Source: BD1-7 clade bacterium
Lineage (GTDB): Bacteria > Pseudomonadota > Gammaproteobacteria > Pseudomonadales > DT-91
DNA length: 64,000 nucleotides
Reading direction: 5' to 3'
Assembly (NCBI GenBank): GCA_902705865.1
Contig: CACSIO010000012.1
Location: 794,716 to 858,715, forward strand
This document shows, in pieces, positions 45,374 to 54,558 of this stretch. Made by a program: the position numbers and the translations under genes. Positions within the stretch are counted from its first letter, which is position 1. Each line of letters opens with the position of its first letter. The notes beneath the pieces are model-generated. The model ran no database searches, was not told the origin of the DNA, and was given only the letters and a program-made list of their open reading frames with translations.

Positions 45374-46273
45374 ATGATCCCAACGGTATTCTCATCATTG
45401 TTGCGTTTAACCGTATTGATAACGGTACTGTCGGCTTCCGTGCAGGTGTCGATGTTGCATGCGCACGGTGCTGCGAGTGGCCGCATCGCCAAAATGACTC
45501 ACGCGATCGAACACCATCCGAAGGATGCGAGTTTGTGGTTAAAACGCGGTCGCTACTATCTTGAAAAATACCACTATGATGAAGCCGAAGCGGATATCAA
45601 AAAAGCGCTGTCTCTGCAGCCTGATTTGATTGCGGGCCACTACTTTTTGGCAGAAACTTGGTATTACAGCGAAAAATACGCCCGTGCGCTGGGCGAGATT
45701 GATCGTTTTATCCTGGCGCTTGAAGAGCGCGGTGACGCGCCAAACCATCAAGCCAAAGCGCATGGTCTCAAAGCCGGCATTTTAATGGCGCTGCATTTGC
45801 CTGATGAAGCTGCACTTTACTATGGGCACGCTGCATTGCTAACCACCGCACAGAACCCCGAATTCTACTTATTGGCTGCACAGGCTTATGTGCAGGCAGA
45901 TAAACCCAGCAGCGCTTGCGAATGGGTAGATAAGGGCGTGATCGCTGCCGGAAAGCTCGATGTGCTGTTACAACAGGGCTTTGAAGCCAGCCACGAGGGA
46001 CATCCTGAACGGGCTTTGGGGTATCTGGATGCCATGATCGCCAACGGCAAACGTTTACCGGCTCTGTATCTACAAAAAGCCGAATTACTTGCAACGCTTG
46101 AGCTTCCATCGGAAGCTGGCGCTGCGCTGAAACAGGCGCAAAAGCACTTTTCTGCTTGGTCTGACGGCAAGCAGCAATCGATCTATGGCGAAGAAGTCAA
46201 AGCCGGTATCGAGCAGCTGCACAATCGATTGAACGATCTTTTGGGCAACGCTGACCAACCGACAAACGCCTGA
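45374..46273 (+). CDS. TPR-repeat protein, secreted
   Basis: A 299-aa protein with a signal peptide (MIPTVFSSLLRLTVLITVLSASVQ, cleavage after LHA) and several tetratricopeptide repeats: KDASLWLKRGRYYLEKYHYDEAEADIKKALSLQP, and further units to about 250. The TPR superhelix suggests a scaffold for protein or peptide binding. CTGGAG precedes the ATG. It follows the purple acid phosphatase gene by 75 bp in the same direction, so the two are likely cotranscribed. Confidence 0.85.
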   Translation: MIPTVFSSLLRLTVLITVLSASVQVSMLHAHGAASGRIAKMTHAIEHHPKDASLWLKRGRYYLEKYHYDEAEADIKKALSLQPDLIAGHYFLAETWYYSEKYARALGEIDRFILALEERGDAPNHQAKAHGLKAGILMALHLPDEAALYYGHAALLTTAQNPEFYLLAAQAYVQADKPSSACEWVDKGVIAAGKLDVLLQQGFEASHEGHPERALGYLDAMIANGKRLPALYLQKAELLATLELPSEAGAALKQAQKHFSAWSDGKQQSIYGEEVKAGIEQLHNRLNDLLGNADQPTNA

Positions 46274-46355
46274 AATACTGGCTCATCGTTTCTCCATCCC
46301 ATACACTGGTGCGCTTTAGATTTCGAATCGCCTTTGATAGAGAACGGCAACCGGG

Positions 46356-48110
46356 ATGGCAACAGCACCGCTGCCGGCACTTGATACCGGCTATTACCTA
46401 CGTAACTTCGATACACTCGTCGCTTTTGTTAAAAGCAGTTATGCCGATATTTTGCCGGTAGAAACGCTCACGCTTATCGATACGTATCAGTCGCTGACAA
46501 CACCTGCTCAGGCGCTTTATGTGCGTTTGTTGATGCGAAAAGGTGAGTTGTTTCGATGCGATAAATTGGCCTACGATGAAATCCCTGACCAACCGCAGGC
46601 GATTGATGAATTATGCCAGCATCAACTGCTGGAGAGGGTCTCATCAGCGAATACAGACTTGTCTGAGCGATTGATGTTACTAACTAAGCCCGAGCTGGTT
46701 ACACTGGGCAAGGTATGTGGTACGCCGATCGCCAGTAGTGCGAGAAAACCCGATTGGGTAGATCATCTCGTGGCGTCTGCCGAACACGATGCGGCTGATC
46801 ATGTTGATCGACAAAAATCCCTAGACGTTTTACTTGAGGAATCCTACCCGATGATTCGTCAAGCCGGGTTGGCGATGGTTGATCAAATCAAACTCTGTTT
46901 CTTCGGCAATCGTTATCAGGATCTCAGTGAATTTGTGATCAGCGAATTGGGCGTTGTCACCTACGAAAACTATGCGCTTGATAACGATCATCGCTTCTAC
47001 CATTCAACACAACAATTGCTCAATCACGATCGTTACTATCAGTTGCTGGCATCTGCGGACGATATTCGTGAGATGGATGCTGAAGCACTGGTTCATTTGT
47101 GTGAGAGCATGCCGGAAAAAACCGATGCAGTATTGCAACGCCGTGTTGAGCGCACCATTACTCGCGCTGCTCGCCAGCTAGAGCGTTTGGGCGAGCTGCA
47201 TAGTGCACGTGACTGGTTTGCAAAAACACGTCAACCGCCGGCGCGCGAGCGGATTGTTCGAATCAGCGCTGCATTAAAAGAATGGCCCGCGGCAAAAGCC
47301 ATGCTTAACGATATTCAGGCTCGGCCGATTGATGATGACGAAGCCGAATTTGCGCAACGTTTTATACCTAAAGTGCAAAAAGCACTGGGTGAGCCGATCC
47401 AAAAATATACCGCGCCAGAAATAATCACCAATACGTTAACCTGTGACTTCGTTGAAGGCGAGCGGGTAGAACAACGGGTTCAAACGGTATTAACCGATGA
47501 AGACACCGGCAGTGTGTGTTTGTATGTCGAGAATCTGTTGTTCAATGCCTTATTTGGTTTGTATTTCTGGGATGATATTTTTGCCCCTGTGCCTCAAGCA
47601 TTTATCAATCCGTTTCATCGTGGGCCATTGGATTTGTTTTCGCCGGATTTTTACATTCGACGAACGCAATCGATTGATCAACGCCTCGCGTATTTGCTTG
47701 AATGCCCTAGCGTGGATAAATCTGGTAATAAGAGTGGGGATAAAGAAGAAAATCTGAGTAGTGAAAAAACTATACTCTTATCTCAATTACTGGCAACCGC
47801 GCAGCAAAAAGCCGGTATTGCGAATCACTTTGTGGTTTGGGAGTACGCTACGCCGGAGCTATTAACGCTCGCTGTTGAAACCATTCCGAGCGAAGACTTA
47901 CATGCGATATTTCAACGTATGTTGGCAGATCTTCGCAATAATCGTTCGGGGTTTCCGGATTTAATTCGTTTTGATCCTCAGGGGTATGAACTCATCGAAG
48001 TCAAAGGCCCGGGCGATCGATTGCAAAAAAATCAAATACGCTGGCTCAACTATTTTTCTGATCATGGTATACCCGCGCGCGTACTGCATGTTGAGTGGGG
48101 CAGCGTGTGA
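46356..48110 (+). CDS. FAN1-like nuclease with VRR-NUC domain
   Basis: Probable DNA repair nuclease, 584 aa. The C-terminal 65 residues carry the VRR-NUC active site: GFPDLIRFD, then ELIEVKGPGDRLQ and downstream NQIRWLNYF, in the order seen in FAN1. The N-terminal and central helical parts (to about 500) are compatible with the FAN1 SAP/TPR-like arrangement. It cleaves branched or flap DNA in the characterised relatives. The stop overlaps the start of the helicase gene (GTGA), so the two are translationally coupled. Confidence 0.85.
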   Translation: MATAPLPALDTGYYLRNFDTLVAFVKSSYADILPVETLTLIDTYQSLTTPAQALYVRLLMRKGELFRCDKLAYDEIPDQPQAIDELCQHQLLERVSSANTDLSERLMLLTKPELVTLGKVCGTPIASSARKPDWVDHLVASAEHDAADHVDRQKSLDVLLEESYPMIRQAGLAMVDQIKLCFFGNRYQDLSEFVISELGVVTYENYALDNDHRFYHSTQQLLNHDRYYQLLASADDIREMDAEALVHLCESMPEKTDAVLQRRVERTITRAARQLERLGELHSARDWFAKTRQPPARERIVRISAALKEWPAAKAMLNDIQARPIDDDEAEFAQRFIPKVQKALGEPIQKYTAPEIITNTLTCDFVEGERVEQRVQTVLTDEDTGSVCLYVENLLFNALFGLYFWDDIFAPVPQAFINPFHRGPLDLFSPDFYIRRTQSIDQRLAYLLECPSVDKSGNKSGDKEENLSSEKTILLSQLLATAQQKAGIANHFVVWEYATPELLTLAVETIPSEDLHAIFQRMLADLRNNRSGFPDLIRFDPQGYELIEVKGPGDRLQKNQIRWLNYFSDHGIPARVLHVEWGSV

Positions 48111-50551
48111 CACAAGATCTCAGCTCGCAGTGTATAAACGTTAGCGTTGGTGAGTTAGTGGAGTTTAGCTGCCAGCGGGGTAACCTCCATCAAGATACTG
48201 GGCCGGCAGTTGATCCAAGAGCCGGAATCGCAGCCCACAAACGTGTGCAAAAAGCCGGGGGTAAGGATTATCAGGCTGAAGTCGTTGTCGAATTTGATTA
48301 CAGGATGGATGATTGGCAACTCAACGTATCAGGCCGTGCCGATGGCGTTATTGATCAGGGCGATCGTGTAATTATTGAAGAGATAAAAACCACTTGGATA
48401 GATGCCGCCGATATTGGTGCAGATGCAAAAGCCCTGCATTTGGCCCAGGCTAAATTTTACGCGTACGGATTATTAAATGAGAAACGTGGCCACTGTATTG
48501 CCTTGCCGGTGTGTGAGCTGCGTTTGTGTTATTACCACCTTGGCAAACAACGCGCGCAACGTGAGCATATCGAAATAGAGTACGATACCGTCAAAATATT
48601 TGTTGAGCAGGCGGCGAAGGACTATTTGCAGTGGCAACAACACTTGCAGCAAGCTCAACGCAGACGCCAGCGAACAATTTCTGATTTGGCGATGCCCTAT
48701 GGCGGCTTTCGTGACGGCCAGCGAGATATTGCAGAGGCGCTTTACAAAACCCTTGCGACCGGGCGGCAATTGATGACACAGGCGCCTACCGGTATCGGTA
48801 AAACCCTGGCGCATTTGTATCCGGCGTTAAAGGCTCAGAGCACGGGCCACGTGAAGCAGGTTTGGTATCTTACCGCTAAAGTGTCGGGGCAAAAAAGTGC
48901 TGTGGAAGCGTTGGGAGTATTAAATGAACAGGCGTTTCATCCTTCTGCATTGGTGCTGACTGCCAAAGATAAAATTTGCCCCTGTAAATCGAATGATTCT
49001 GAACAGGAGGCTGATCAACAACAGCAGGAATGTGATTTCTGTATCGGCTATTTCGATCGGCTACCAGCCGCACGCGCAGCACTGTTTGATGCTGCGCAGA
49101 ATGGCGTTGCGGATAAAACAAGGGTGTTGGACGTCGCTCAAGCACATCGTATTTGTCCCTTTGAGTTAGGCCTCGATGCTGCGCGCTGGCTGGATATCGT
49201 AATCGCCGATTACAATTATGTGTTCGATCCACTGATTCGATTAAATCGATTGCTGGAAATGAACGCCGAGACTGCAGCTTTGCTGGTGGATGAAGCCCAC
49301 AATTTACCGGACAGAACACGCTCAGCTTATAGTGCGGAGTTAAACCCGTGGGTCATGCGTCAGGCGTTTTCAGCAGTGCGCAAAGCGGATCGTAAAGCGG
49401 GGCGATTATTATCCGCACTGGCGGAGTGCGTGGATGACCTAGGGCGTCTGCCAGCAGAAGGCGTTGTTGGCCAAAGTCGTTTGCTACAATGTATTCCCGA
49501 TACTGTGCGCGTCGCGTTAGAGGCGTTTTTCGATCGTGTGGATGAATGCCGCGCTAAAAAGATCGAATTTAGCCCACAACTGACGCCATTATTTCGGATG
49601 CTCTATCGGTTTGAAGGGGTAGTGAAGCTATCTACGCAGGCACCTTCACAAGCATCGCGTCAGATTGATATTCCCATTGATCAAACGTTTCAGGTATTGG
49701 TGCGTCCGGTTGGTCGATCCGATGTGTTTGAGCTGGCGCTCGTGAACGTGCACCCAGCGCCATTGAACGCCGAGATGTTTGCACGATTTAAAGCCGTGAG
49801 TGTGTTTTCGGGCAGTTTGGTGCCGATGGCATTTTATGCCGAAACCAGTGGGCTTACTCATGCGCAGTATCTGGATATTCCTTCGCCCTTCGACCCGGCT
49901 AACGCCAGTATTGTTGTGTGTCCCTTTGTAGACATGCGTTATGGCCATCGTGATCGTTACCATCAGCAAATTATTGATATCGTGGTGTCGACGGTTTGTG
50001 CAAAAGCGGGCAATTATTTGTTGTGTTTACCGTCATACCAGATGATTGAAACGCTGAGGCCGTTACTAGAACAAACGCTGCCTGACTACCACTGGCTGTA
50101 TCAATCTCGAGATCACAGTGATGTTGAGCGCCATGGATTAATCGATGAGTTGGCAGATACTGGCCGATCCAGTGTTTTAGTGGCGATATCCGGCGGTTGG
50201 TATGCCGAAGGTGTCGATTTACCCGGTGAGCAATTGATTGGCATGATCCAATTTGGGGTTGGTTTGCCCCAGATATCTGACGAACGCAGGTTGATGCAGC
50301 AATATGCGGAAGCTGCACATCCGGGTGAAGGATTCGCCTATACCTTTGAGTACCCGGGGTTTAATAAGGTATTACAAAGTGCCGGTAGAGTGGTAAGAAC
50401 CGCCTCAGACAAAGGCGTTATGGTACTGGTTGATGCACGATTCGCTGAGCCCAAATATGCACAGCTTTTTCCGCGGCATTGGCAGTTGGATTTTGCTCCC
50501 TCAGTTGAACAGTTAGCGTCGACGGTTCGAGGCTTTTGGGCTGGCTCCTAG
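48107..50551 (+). CDS. XPD/DinG-like helicase with N-terminal PD-(D/E)XK nuclease domain
   Basis: A 814-aa DNA helicase of superfamily 2. The N-terminal about 180 residues contain a nuclease-like site (GRADGVIDQGDRVIIEEIKTTW, Asp/Glu/Lys spaced as in RecB/Cas4 nucleases). Walker A QAPTGIGKT lies near 225, a four-Cys iron-sulfur segment (CPCK ... CDFC) near 290-313, the DEAH box (LLVDEAHNLPD) near 394, and motif VI (QSAGRVVRTASDKG) near 760. The GTG start at 48107 overlaps the stop of the nuclease gene. Together they suggest repair of crosslinks or stalled forks; a role in phage defence cannot be excluded. Confidence 0.88.
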   Translation: MTQDLSSQCINVSVGELVEFSCQRGNLHQDTGPAVDPRAGIAAHKRVQKAGGKDYQAEVVVEFDYRMDDWQLNVSGRADGVIDQGDRVIIEEIKTTWIDAADIGADAKALHLAQAKFYAYGLLNEKRGHCIALPVCELRLCYYHLGKQRAQREHIEIEYDTVKIFVEQAAKDYLQWQQHLQQAQRRRQRTISDLAMPYGGFRDGQRDIAEALYKTLATGRQLMTQAPTGIGKTLAHLYPALKAQSTGHVKQVWYLTAKVSGQKSAVEALGVLNEQAFHPSALVLTAKDKICPCKSNDSEQEADQQQQECDFCIGYFDRLPAARAALFDAAQNGVADKTRVLDVAQAHRICPFELGLDAARWLDIVIADYNYVFDPLIRLNRLLEMNAETAALLVDEAHNLPDRTRSAYSAELNPWVMRQAFSAVRKADRKAGRLLSALAECVDDLGRLPAEGVVGQSRLLQCIPDTVRVALEAFFDRVDECRAKKIEFSPQLTPLFRMLYRFEGVVKLSTQAPSQASRQIDIPIDQTFQVLVRPVGRSDVFELALVNVHPAPLNAEMFARFKAVSVFSGSLVPMAFYAETSGLTHAQYLDIPSPFDPANASIVVCPFVDMRYGHRDRYHQQIIDIVVSTVCAKAGNYLLCLPSYQMIETLRPLLEQTLPDYHWLYQSRDHSDVERHGLIDELADTGRSSVLVAISGGWYAEGVDLPGEQLIGMIQFGVGLPQISDERRLMQQYAEAAHPGEGFAYTFEYPGFNKVLQSAGRVVRTASDKGVMVLVDARFAEPKYAQLFPRHWQLDFAPSVEQLASTVRGFWAGS

Positions 50552-50676
50552 CTCCTACCTAATGGTTGCGAGCTGCTAGTTACCGATTTTAACGCTTATT
50601 GCGTTTTTGTGAAGTTTTTGATGAGATAGACCTATTTTGTTAATAGCGTTAATAACTCTCATTAGGAATCTTCTGT

Positions 50677-51096
50677 ATGGATGCTCCAGATACGGTTTAT
50701 CAAGCTCCTGAAGCGAATCTCGAATCCATCCGTGACGCTAATACTTTTTATCCGACGTTTTCGAACTTGAGCATAGGCCGAAAAATAGCTCTGGTGCTCA
50801 TGTGGCTATTTTACGCGCTTGTTGTCGGCATGCTTGGCTTTGGTGTATGGGTTGATGATGGCGTTGAGCCGGAGGTTACCGAAGGTGTTGAAACACTTTT
50901 CGGTCTCGCCGTGATGCTGGCTGGGCTCTATATCTGGACGCACATGGCGACAGTAAAACGTAAAGTTGGTCAGCTCGCGGCAATTTCGATTATTAATCTG
51001 TTTGTTACGGGTAATCTTGTGTCTTGCCTCATTGCCTTGTCGATCAGGAGTTCATCGAAGTTAGAGCGTGAAGAGTACACTTTTCCGGATGAATAA
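50677..51096 (+). CDS. Small membrane protein
   Basis: Not recognised. 139 aa with about three or four hydrophobic segments (IALVLMWLFYALVVGMLGFGVWV, LFGLAVMLAGLYIWTH, ISIINLFVTGNLVSCLIALS) and soluble tails. AGGAATC precedes the ATG. It is convergent with the SDR gene. Confidence 0.6.
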   Translation: MDAPDTVYQAPEANLESIRDANTFYPTFSNLSIGRKIALVLMWLFYALVVGMLGFGVWVDDGVEPEVTEGVETLFGLAVMLAGLYIWTHMATVKRKVGQLAAISIINLFVTGNLVSCLIALSIRSSSKLEREEYTFPDE

Positions 51097-51155
51097 CGGT
51101 GAGCCTGAGAGTTGGTATTCTATGGTTCTCAAAAACTGCGTTTGCATTTGTGTTG

Positions 51156-52082
51156 CTAGGATCGATAAAGCCAGCCGATGTAGCGTTCAACCACGGCCAC
51201 AATGATTCGCCGTGGCAAACAACGTTGCAACCAAAAGATACCATGAGCAAATGCAGAGATTCTAACGCTAGGGCCTTTGCCTAAATGGGCCAGACTGATA
51301 CTAGCAACATCGGCTGGCTCGACGCCAAATGCAAAAAATTGCTTGTGGGTTTTAATCCGTCTGAAATTGGCGTTTTTTATTGGCCCTGGTAATGCGGTAA
51401 TAACATCGATTCCATGTTGTCGAAATTCACTCCATATCGCTTCGCCAAGATTCTGCTGAAACGCCTTGATCGCCCCATACATACTGTAATTGCGTTGCCC
51501 GTAAGTTGCGGCAATTGAGCTAACAATCACAATGGCGCCACGGCCTCGCGATTTCATCGAAGCACCGAAGGATTCAATAAACTCAACGGTGCGTGTGCAA
51601 TTGATCTCGATGGCTTGTTGTTTGGCATCGATAGACACATCAAAGAACTCGCCAGAGGCGGTATAGGTGGCGTTGAGTACCATCAAGCCGATATCAAGAT
51701 CGATGGTTTGTGGTTTCAAGGTATGCCATAGATCGGGGTCAGTAAGATCGACGCAAACGGTACGTGTTTGAATACCGTATTTGTTGTGTAAGGTTTCTGC
51801 CAGTAAATTCAGATGTTGAGCATTACGCGCGATCAATACCAGATTGAAGCCCTGGCGCGCGAGCTGGTGAGCATAGGCTTCGCCGGTGCCGGGCAGGGTC
51901 TGTGTATGGGCCGAAGCTCCAGTGATTAGTGCCCAGGGCCCGTATTGCAGTGGGAGTGTGTCTCTATCTACCATATGCGCTTGCTTCGATCTGTTGTTAT
52001 CGAACCATTTGTATTGATGTTTAGTGATATTGGGGCAAAAAACGGATGATTTAACTTGGGGGTGTCGACGGCTGGCTGGCAA
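51156..52082 (-). CDS. Short-chain dehydrogenase/reductase
   Basis: NAD(P)-dependent oxidoreductase. Ser in VIVSSIAATYGQ and YSMYGAIK supply the SDR catalytic Ser/Tyr/Lys; DVITALPGPI is the following loop. The glycine loop is unusual: TGASAHTQTLPGTGEAYA, with about six extra residues between the first Gly and the GxG pair (normally TGxxxGxG). ATG at codon 37 (MVDRDTLPLQYG, near 51974) is likely the true start, giving 272 aa; no strong ribosome site helps decide. The substrate is unknown. Convergent with the small membrane protein gene. Confidence 0.8.
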   Translation of the reverse strand: MPASRRHPQVKSSVFCPNITKHQYKWFDNNRSKQAHMVDRDTLPLQYGPWALITGASAHTQTLPGTGEAYAHQLARQGFNLVLIARNAQHLNLLAETLHNKYGIQTRTVCVDLTDPDLWHTLKPQTIDLDIGLMVLNATYTASGEFFDVSIDAKQQAIEINCTRTVEFIESFGASMKSRGRGAIVIVSSIAATYGQRNYSMYGAIKAFQQNLGEAIWSEFRQHGIDVITALPGPIKNANFRRIKTHKQFFAFGVEPADVASISLAHLGKGPSVRISAFAHGIFWLQRCLPRRIIVAVVERYIGWLYRS

Positions 52083-52145
52083 CCGCGATGAATCATTGGA
52101 CTCATCGTGGTCTACAAAGTGCCAGAAGCGCCATTGCTGGCGGGT

Positions 52146-53033
52146 TTAGAACCGTAGGCGTACGTTAAACGCCCAAGATTTGGTTTGGTTGATGGTTTTT
52201 GAATTGGTGGTTCTATCTTCTTCTTTGCCAGTCATCACATTGATGCCCAGGCGGAAGTGATTGATCGGATAGTAGTGAACAAATAGCCCCAAATCACTGG
52301 AGGTTGAGTCGGTATAATTACCCGTCGTTTCACGATTTGAACCTGAGGTGATATCAAACTCAGCACCAACGCCAACTTGCGGTAATGGGTAGTAAGTGTA
52401 AATACCACTGAACCCAGTCAGTGTTCCATTGCGGTTATCTGCAGCGTAACGGGTGTTGTTGGTATAAAGGGTACCGTCGAATGACATAGATTGAATAGAG
52501 TCGCCGATCGGCAAGTAGCCGTGATAGTTCACACCAAGGCGGTAAGTGAAGGCGTCTTCTGCACCGTCGTAATCAAATGCTATATCACCGGTCAGGGCGT
52601 GGTGTTCACCAATGTAAGAGCCAAATCCAAATCCGCCGCTAACGGATCTGTCATCGGTTGACTGATTTTTTCCGGTTGAGATATTGGAGCGAATAATGAA
52701 ATCGTTAATTACGGCTTGGCCGCCAATCAAATAATCGTTCGACTTGATCATAACGTTGCCGACTTCAACATCCAAACCTCGCCATTGGCCATTTACATAG
52801 GATGCCTTATCTAGAAAGGCGGCTTCTTCCCACGCACCGCCAGCAATGCTGACGTCTTCCATATAAACCCGAACATCCAATAAGTGAAATGATGGTTCGA
52901 TATCACCTCTATTGGTGCCGTCGACCTCTGGTTTTATGTTGCCGTCAGAGTATTCGTAGGTTGCTTCGAACATATAGGCGTTTGCGGCTGACGATATTGC
53001 CAATGCCGACATCAGAAGAGTGCGCTTGAACAT
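52146..53033 (-). CDS. Outer-membrane beta-barrel, paralogue 3
   Basis: Third member of the barrel family at 4387-6441. The protein starts MFKRTLLMSALAISSAANAYMFEATYEYSDG and shares with paralogue 2 VDVRVYMEDVSIAGGAWEEAAFLDKASYV-like and YHGYLPIGDSIQSMSFDG segments; it ends SWAFNVRLRF, an outer-membrane terminal aromatic. 295 aa. It lies 46 kb from the others, next to the integron array. Substrate unknown. Confidence 0.72.
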   Translation of the reverse strand: MFKRTLLMSALAISSAANAYMFEATYEYSDGNIKPEVDGTNRGDIEPSFHLLDVRVYMEDVSIAGGAWEEAAFLDKASYVNGQWRGLDVEVGNVMIKSNDYLIGGQAVINDFIIRSNISTGKNQSTDDRSVSGGFGFGSYIGEHHALTGDIAFDYDGAEDAFTYRLGVNYHGYLPIGDSIQSMSFDGTLYTNNTRYAADNRNGTLTGFSGIYTYYPLPQVGVGAEFDITSGSNRETTGNYTDSTSSDLGLFVHYYPINHFRLGINVMTGKEEDRTTNSKTINQTKSWAFNVRLRF

Positions 53034-53243
53034 ATTTTCATCCCTAAAAATAAGTAGTGGTTGTTATCGTTAGTTGCTTTGATCAAATAAGTATAGAGTT
53101 GCTGAGCGAGACTGCCAAAAACACACCCGTGAAACATACTTGTTTACGGACGATTGGTGTCGATTCGCGTAATTTGCTAACGGCTACGTCAGCTGTGTAG
53201 AGTATTCAGAGTACATTTGCGGAATACACGGAGTTTGGATTCG

Positions 53244-53600
53244 ATGAAGTTGATTGGGTTTGTGTTGATCTTGCTGGGGTTAGGGGAGTTTTATCTCGGT
53301 GAAATCGTGATTGGTGCGCTGTTGTTCTTTATTGGAGGTCTACTTGCTCGCACATTGTCATTTTCGTTACGTAGTAGCGGCGTGTTGCTATTGGTTTCAT
53401 CAACTGCTGTAGGGTTTCACGATGGATTTGGCGCGGGTGTTATTTTTCTGATGTGCCTGGGAGCCTTTCTCGCCTGTTTTCGTTCGTCGCGCTCAAGGAG
53501 CGATGCTGCAGAGTGGGGTATTGATCTAGGCTCGATAGATTTTGGTGGCGGTTTCGACGGTGGTTTTGGCGGTGATGGGGGTGGCGGAGATGGAGGCTAG
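53244..53600 (+). CDS. Small membrane protein with Gly-rich tail
   Basis: Not recognised. From ATG 53244 (MKLIGFVLILLGLGEFYLGE; GGAG 10 nt upstream) it is 118 aa, with three hydrophobic segments and a tail of alternating Gly, Asp and Phe (from GIDLGSIDFGGGFDGG). An upstream in-frame TTG at 53217 is less likely. Last gene before the cassette array. Confidence 0.55.
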   Translation: MKLIGFVLILLGLGEFYLGEIVIGALLFFIGGLLARTLSFSLRSSGVLLLVSSTAVGFHDGFGAGVIFLMCLGAFLACFRSSRSRSDAAEWGIDLGSIDFGGGFDGGFGGDGGGGDGG

Positions 53601-53945
53601 CCGACACGACTAAGAATACTTGGCCACTGCGTGTGCTGTGGCAAGTGTTATGCGCAATGCTCTTGGTGTTAGAGTGCTGTATTAATGTACAGTTTTTGAT
53701 CATCCTTTTGGAAAGCAACCAAGATATGTGGAATTTTTATCTCTATGTCATTGTTGTATATGCTAATTACTTGAATTTCGAAAATTTTGGTTAAGGTGTG
53801 TTGGTCAATATATTTATGTTGCTAGCGATTACTAACAATAGCTGTATATTATTGATTTACGGTATGAACTGCATATAACGATCGAATCGTCATTGAAAGA
53901 ATATATTGTGTCGAGATATATTGACGGTTTCAATAGACTTAGCTG
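53601..53945. other. AT-rich region at the left end of the cassette array
   Basis: No gene. This is where attI and the integrase gene would be expected (cassette genes read rightward), but no integrase is encoded. An imperfect hairpin of ATTGAAA (near 53893) with TTTCAAT (near 53928) precedes the first crossover motif GTTAGGC at 53945-53951. Confidence 0.5.
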
Positions 53946-53951
53946 TTAGGC
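53945..53951 (+). repeat. First crossover motif (attI or older attC end)
   Basis: GTTAGGC; TTAGGC is the exact reverse complement of the GCCTAA that starts attC 1, so this is the left border of cassette 1. The sequence to its left has a weak ATATAAC and a small hairpin, but whether it is attI or a worn attC cannot be decided. Confidence 0.7.
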
Positions 53952-53972
53952 GCTTAAGGTAATTCATTTCTT

Positions 53973-54461
53973 ATGGCCAGAATTTTGTCAGTTACTCTGA
54001 TTTTTCTATGTGGGTATGTATGCGCTCACGGTCAGCCTATTGGTTATATAGGTTTCGCCAACAATGGAAAATGGGCGGTTCAGTTCAATGATTGTGCAGT
54101 AATTTCATTTGAAGGTGCGCAGCAATACCTATGGTTCGACCGTACATTGAATAAGATAAGTTGTTACAGCTTCAAAGAAAGTGATATTTCTCCGATTCGA
54201 AATACTGCGATCAGAATTCACTCAAAGCCAGATCACTCTTCAAGTTATAAAAGCGTTATGAAGTTTGGAGAGTTAAATGTGTCAGGATCGGGTTGGGGGG
54301 CTTTTCCGAAGGTCTATGAGAGAGCTGGCCTAGACTGGTATAGAGTTGCAGAAGGCTGGATACAATTAAATAGATCGGATAAGGTGCTTGTTGATTATTA
54401 CGTTGGGTCGCAAGATATTAGTGGAAAACGTACGCATGACGAGTATTTTGACACCCATTGA
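53973..54461 (+). CDS. Cassette 1: secreted protein of unknown function
   Basis: Not recognised. 162 aa with a signal peptide (LSVTLIFLCGYVCAHG), then a beta-rich domain with two Cys and many aromatic residues. Starts 27 bp into the cassette; attC 1 follows 6 bp after the stop. Composition is more AT-rich than the backbone. Confidence 0.65.
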   Translation: MARILSVTLIFLCGYVCAHGQPIGYIGFANNGKWAVQFNDCAVISFEGAQQYLWFDRTLNKISCYSFKESDISPIRNTAIRIHSKPDHSSSYKSVMKFGELNVSGSGWGAFPKVYERAGLDWYRVAEGWIQLNRSDKVLVDYYVGSQDISGKRTHDEYFDTH

Positions 54462-54467
54462 GTAAAT

Positions 54468-54546
54468 GCCTAACAAGGCCAAGCAGCATCGCGCAACAAG
54501 TTGCGCTGGACCTCGCTGCGCTCGGCCGCTGTTGGCGGCGTTAAAT
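54468..54546 (+). repeat. attC 1
   Basis: 79 bp from GCCTAAC to GTTAAAT; inner arms GCGCAAC/GTTGCGC and the CTGGACCTCGCTGCG-type core. Confidence 0.9.
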
Positions 54547-54558
54547 GCCCAAATCACT

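Noticed and set aside
53648..53675. GTTATGC and GTTAGAG near 53648 and 53668 as further attC ends
   Set aside because: No partner box or stem-loop at attC spacing; 7-base motifs occur by chance.
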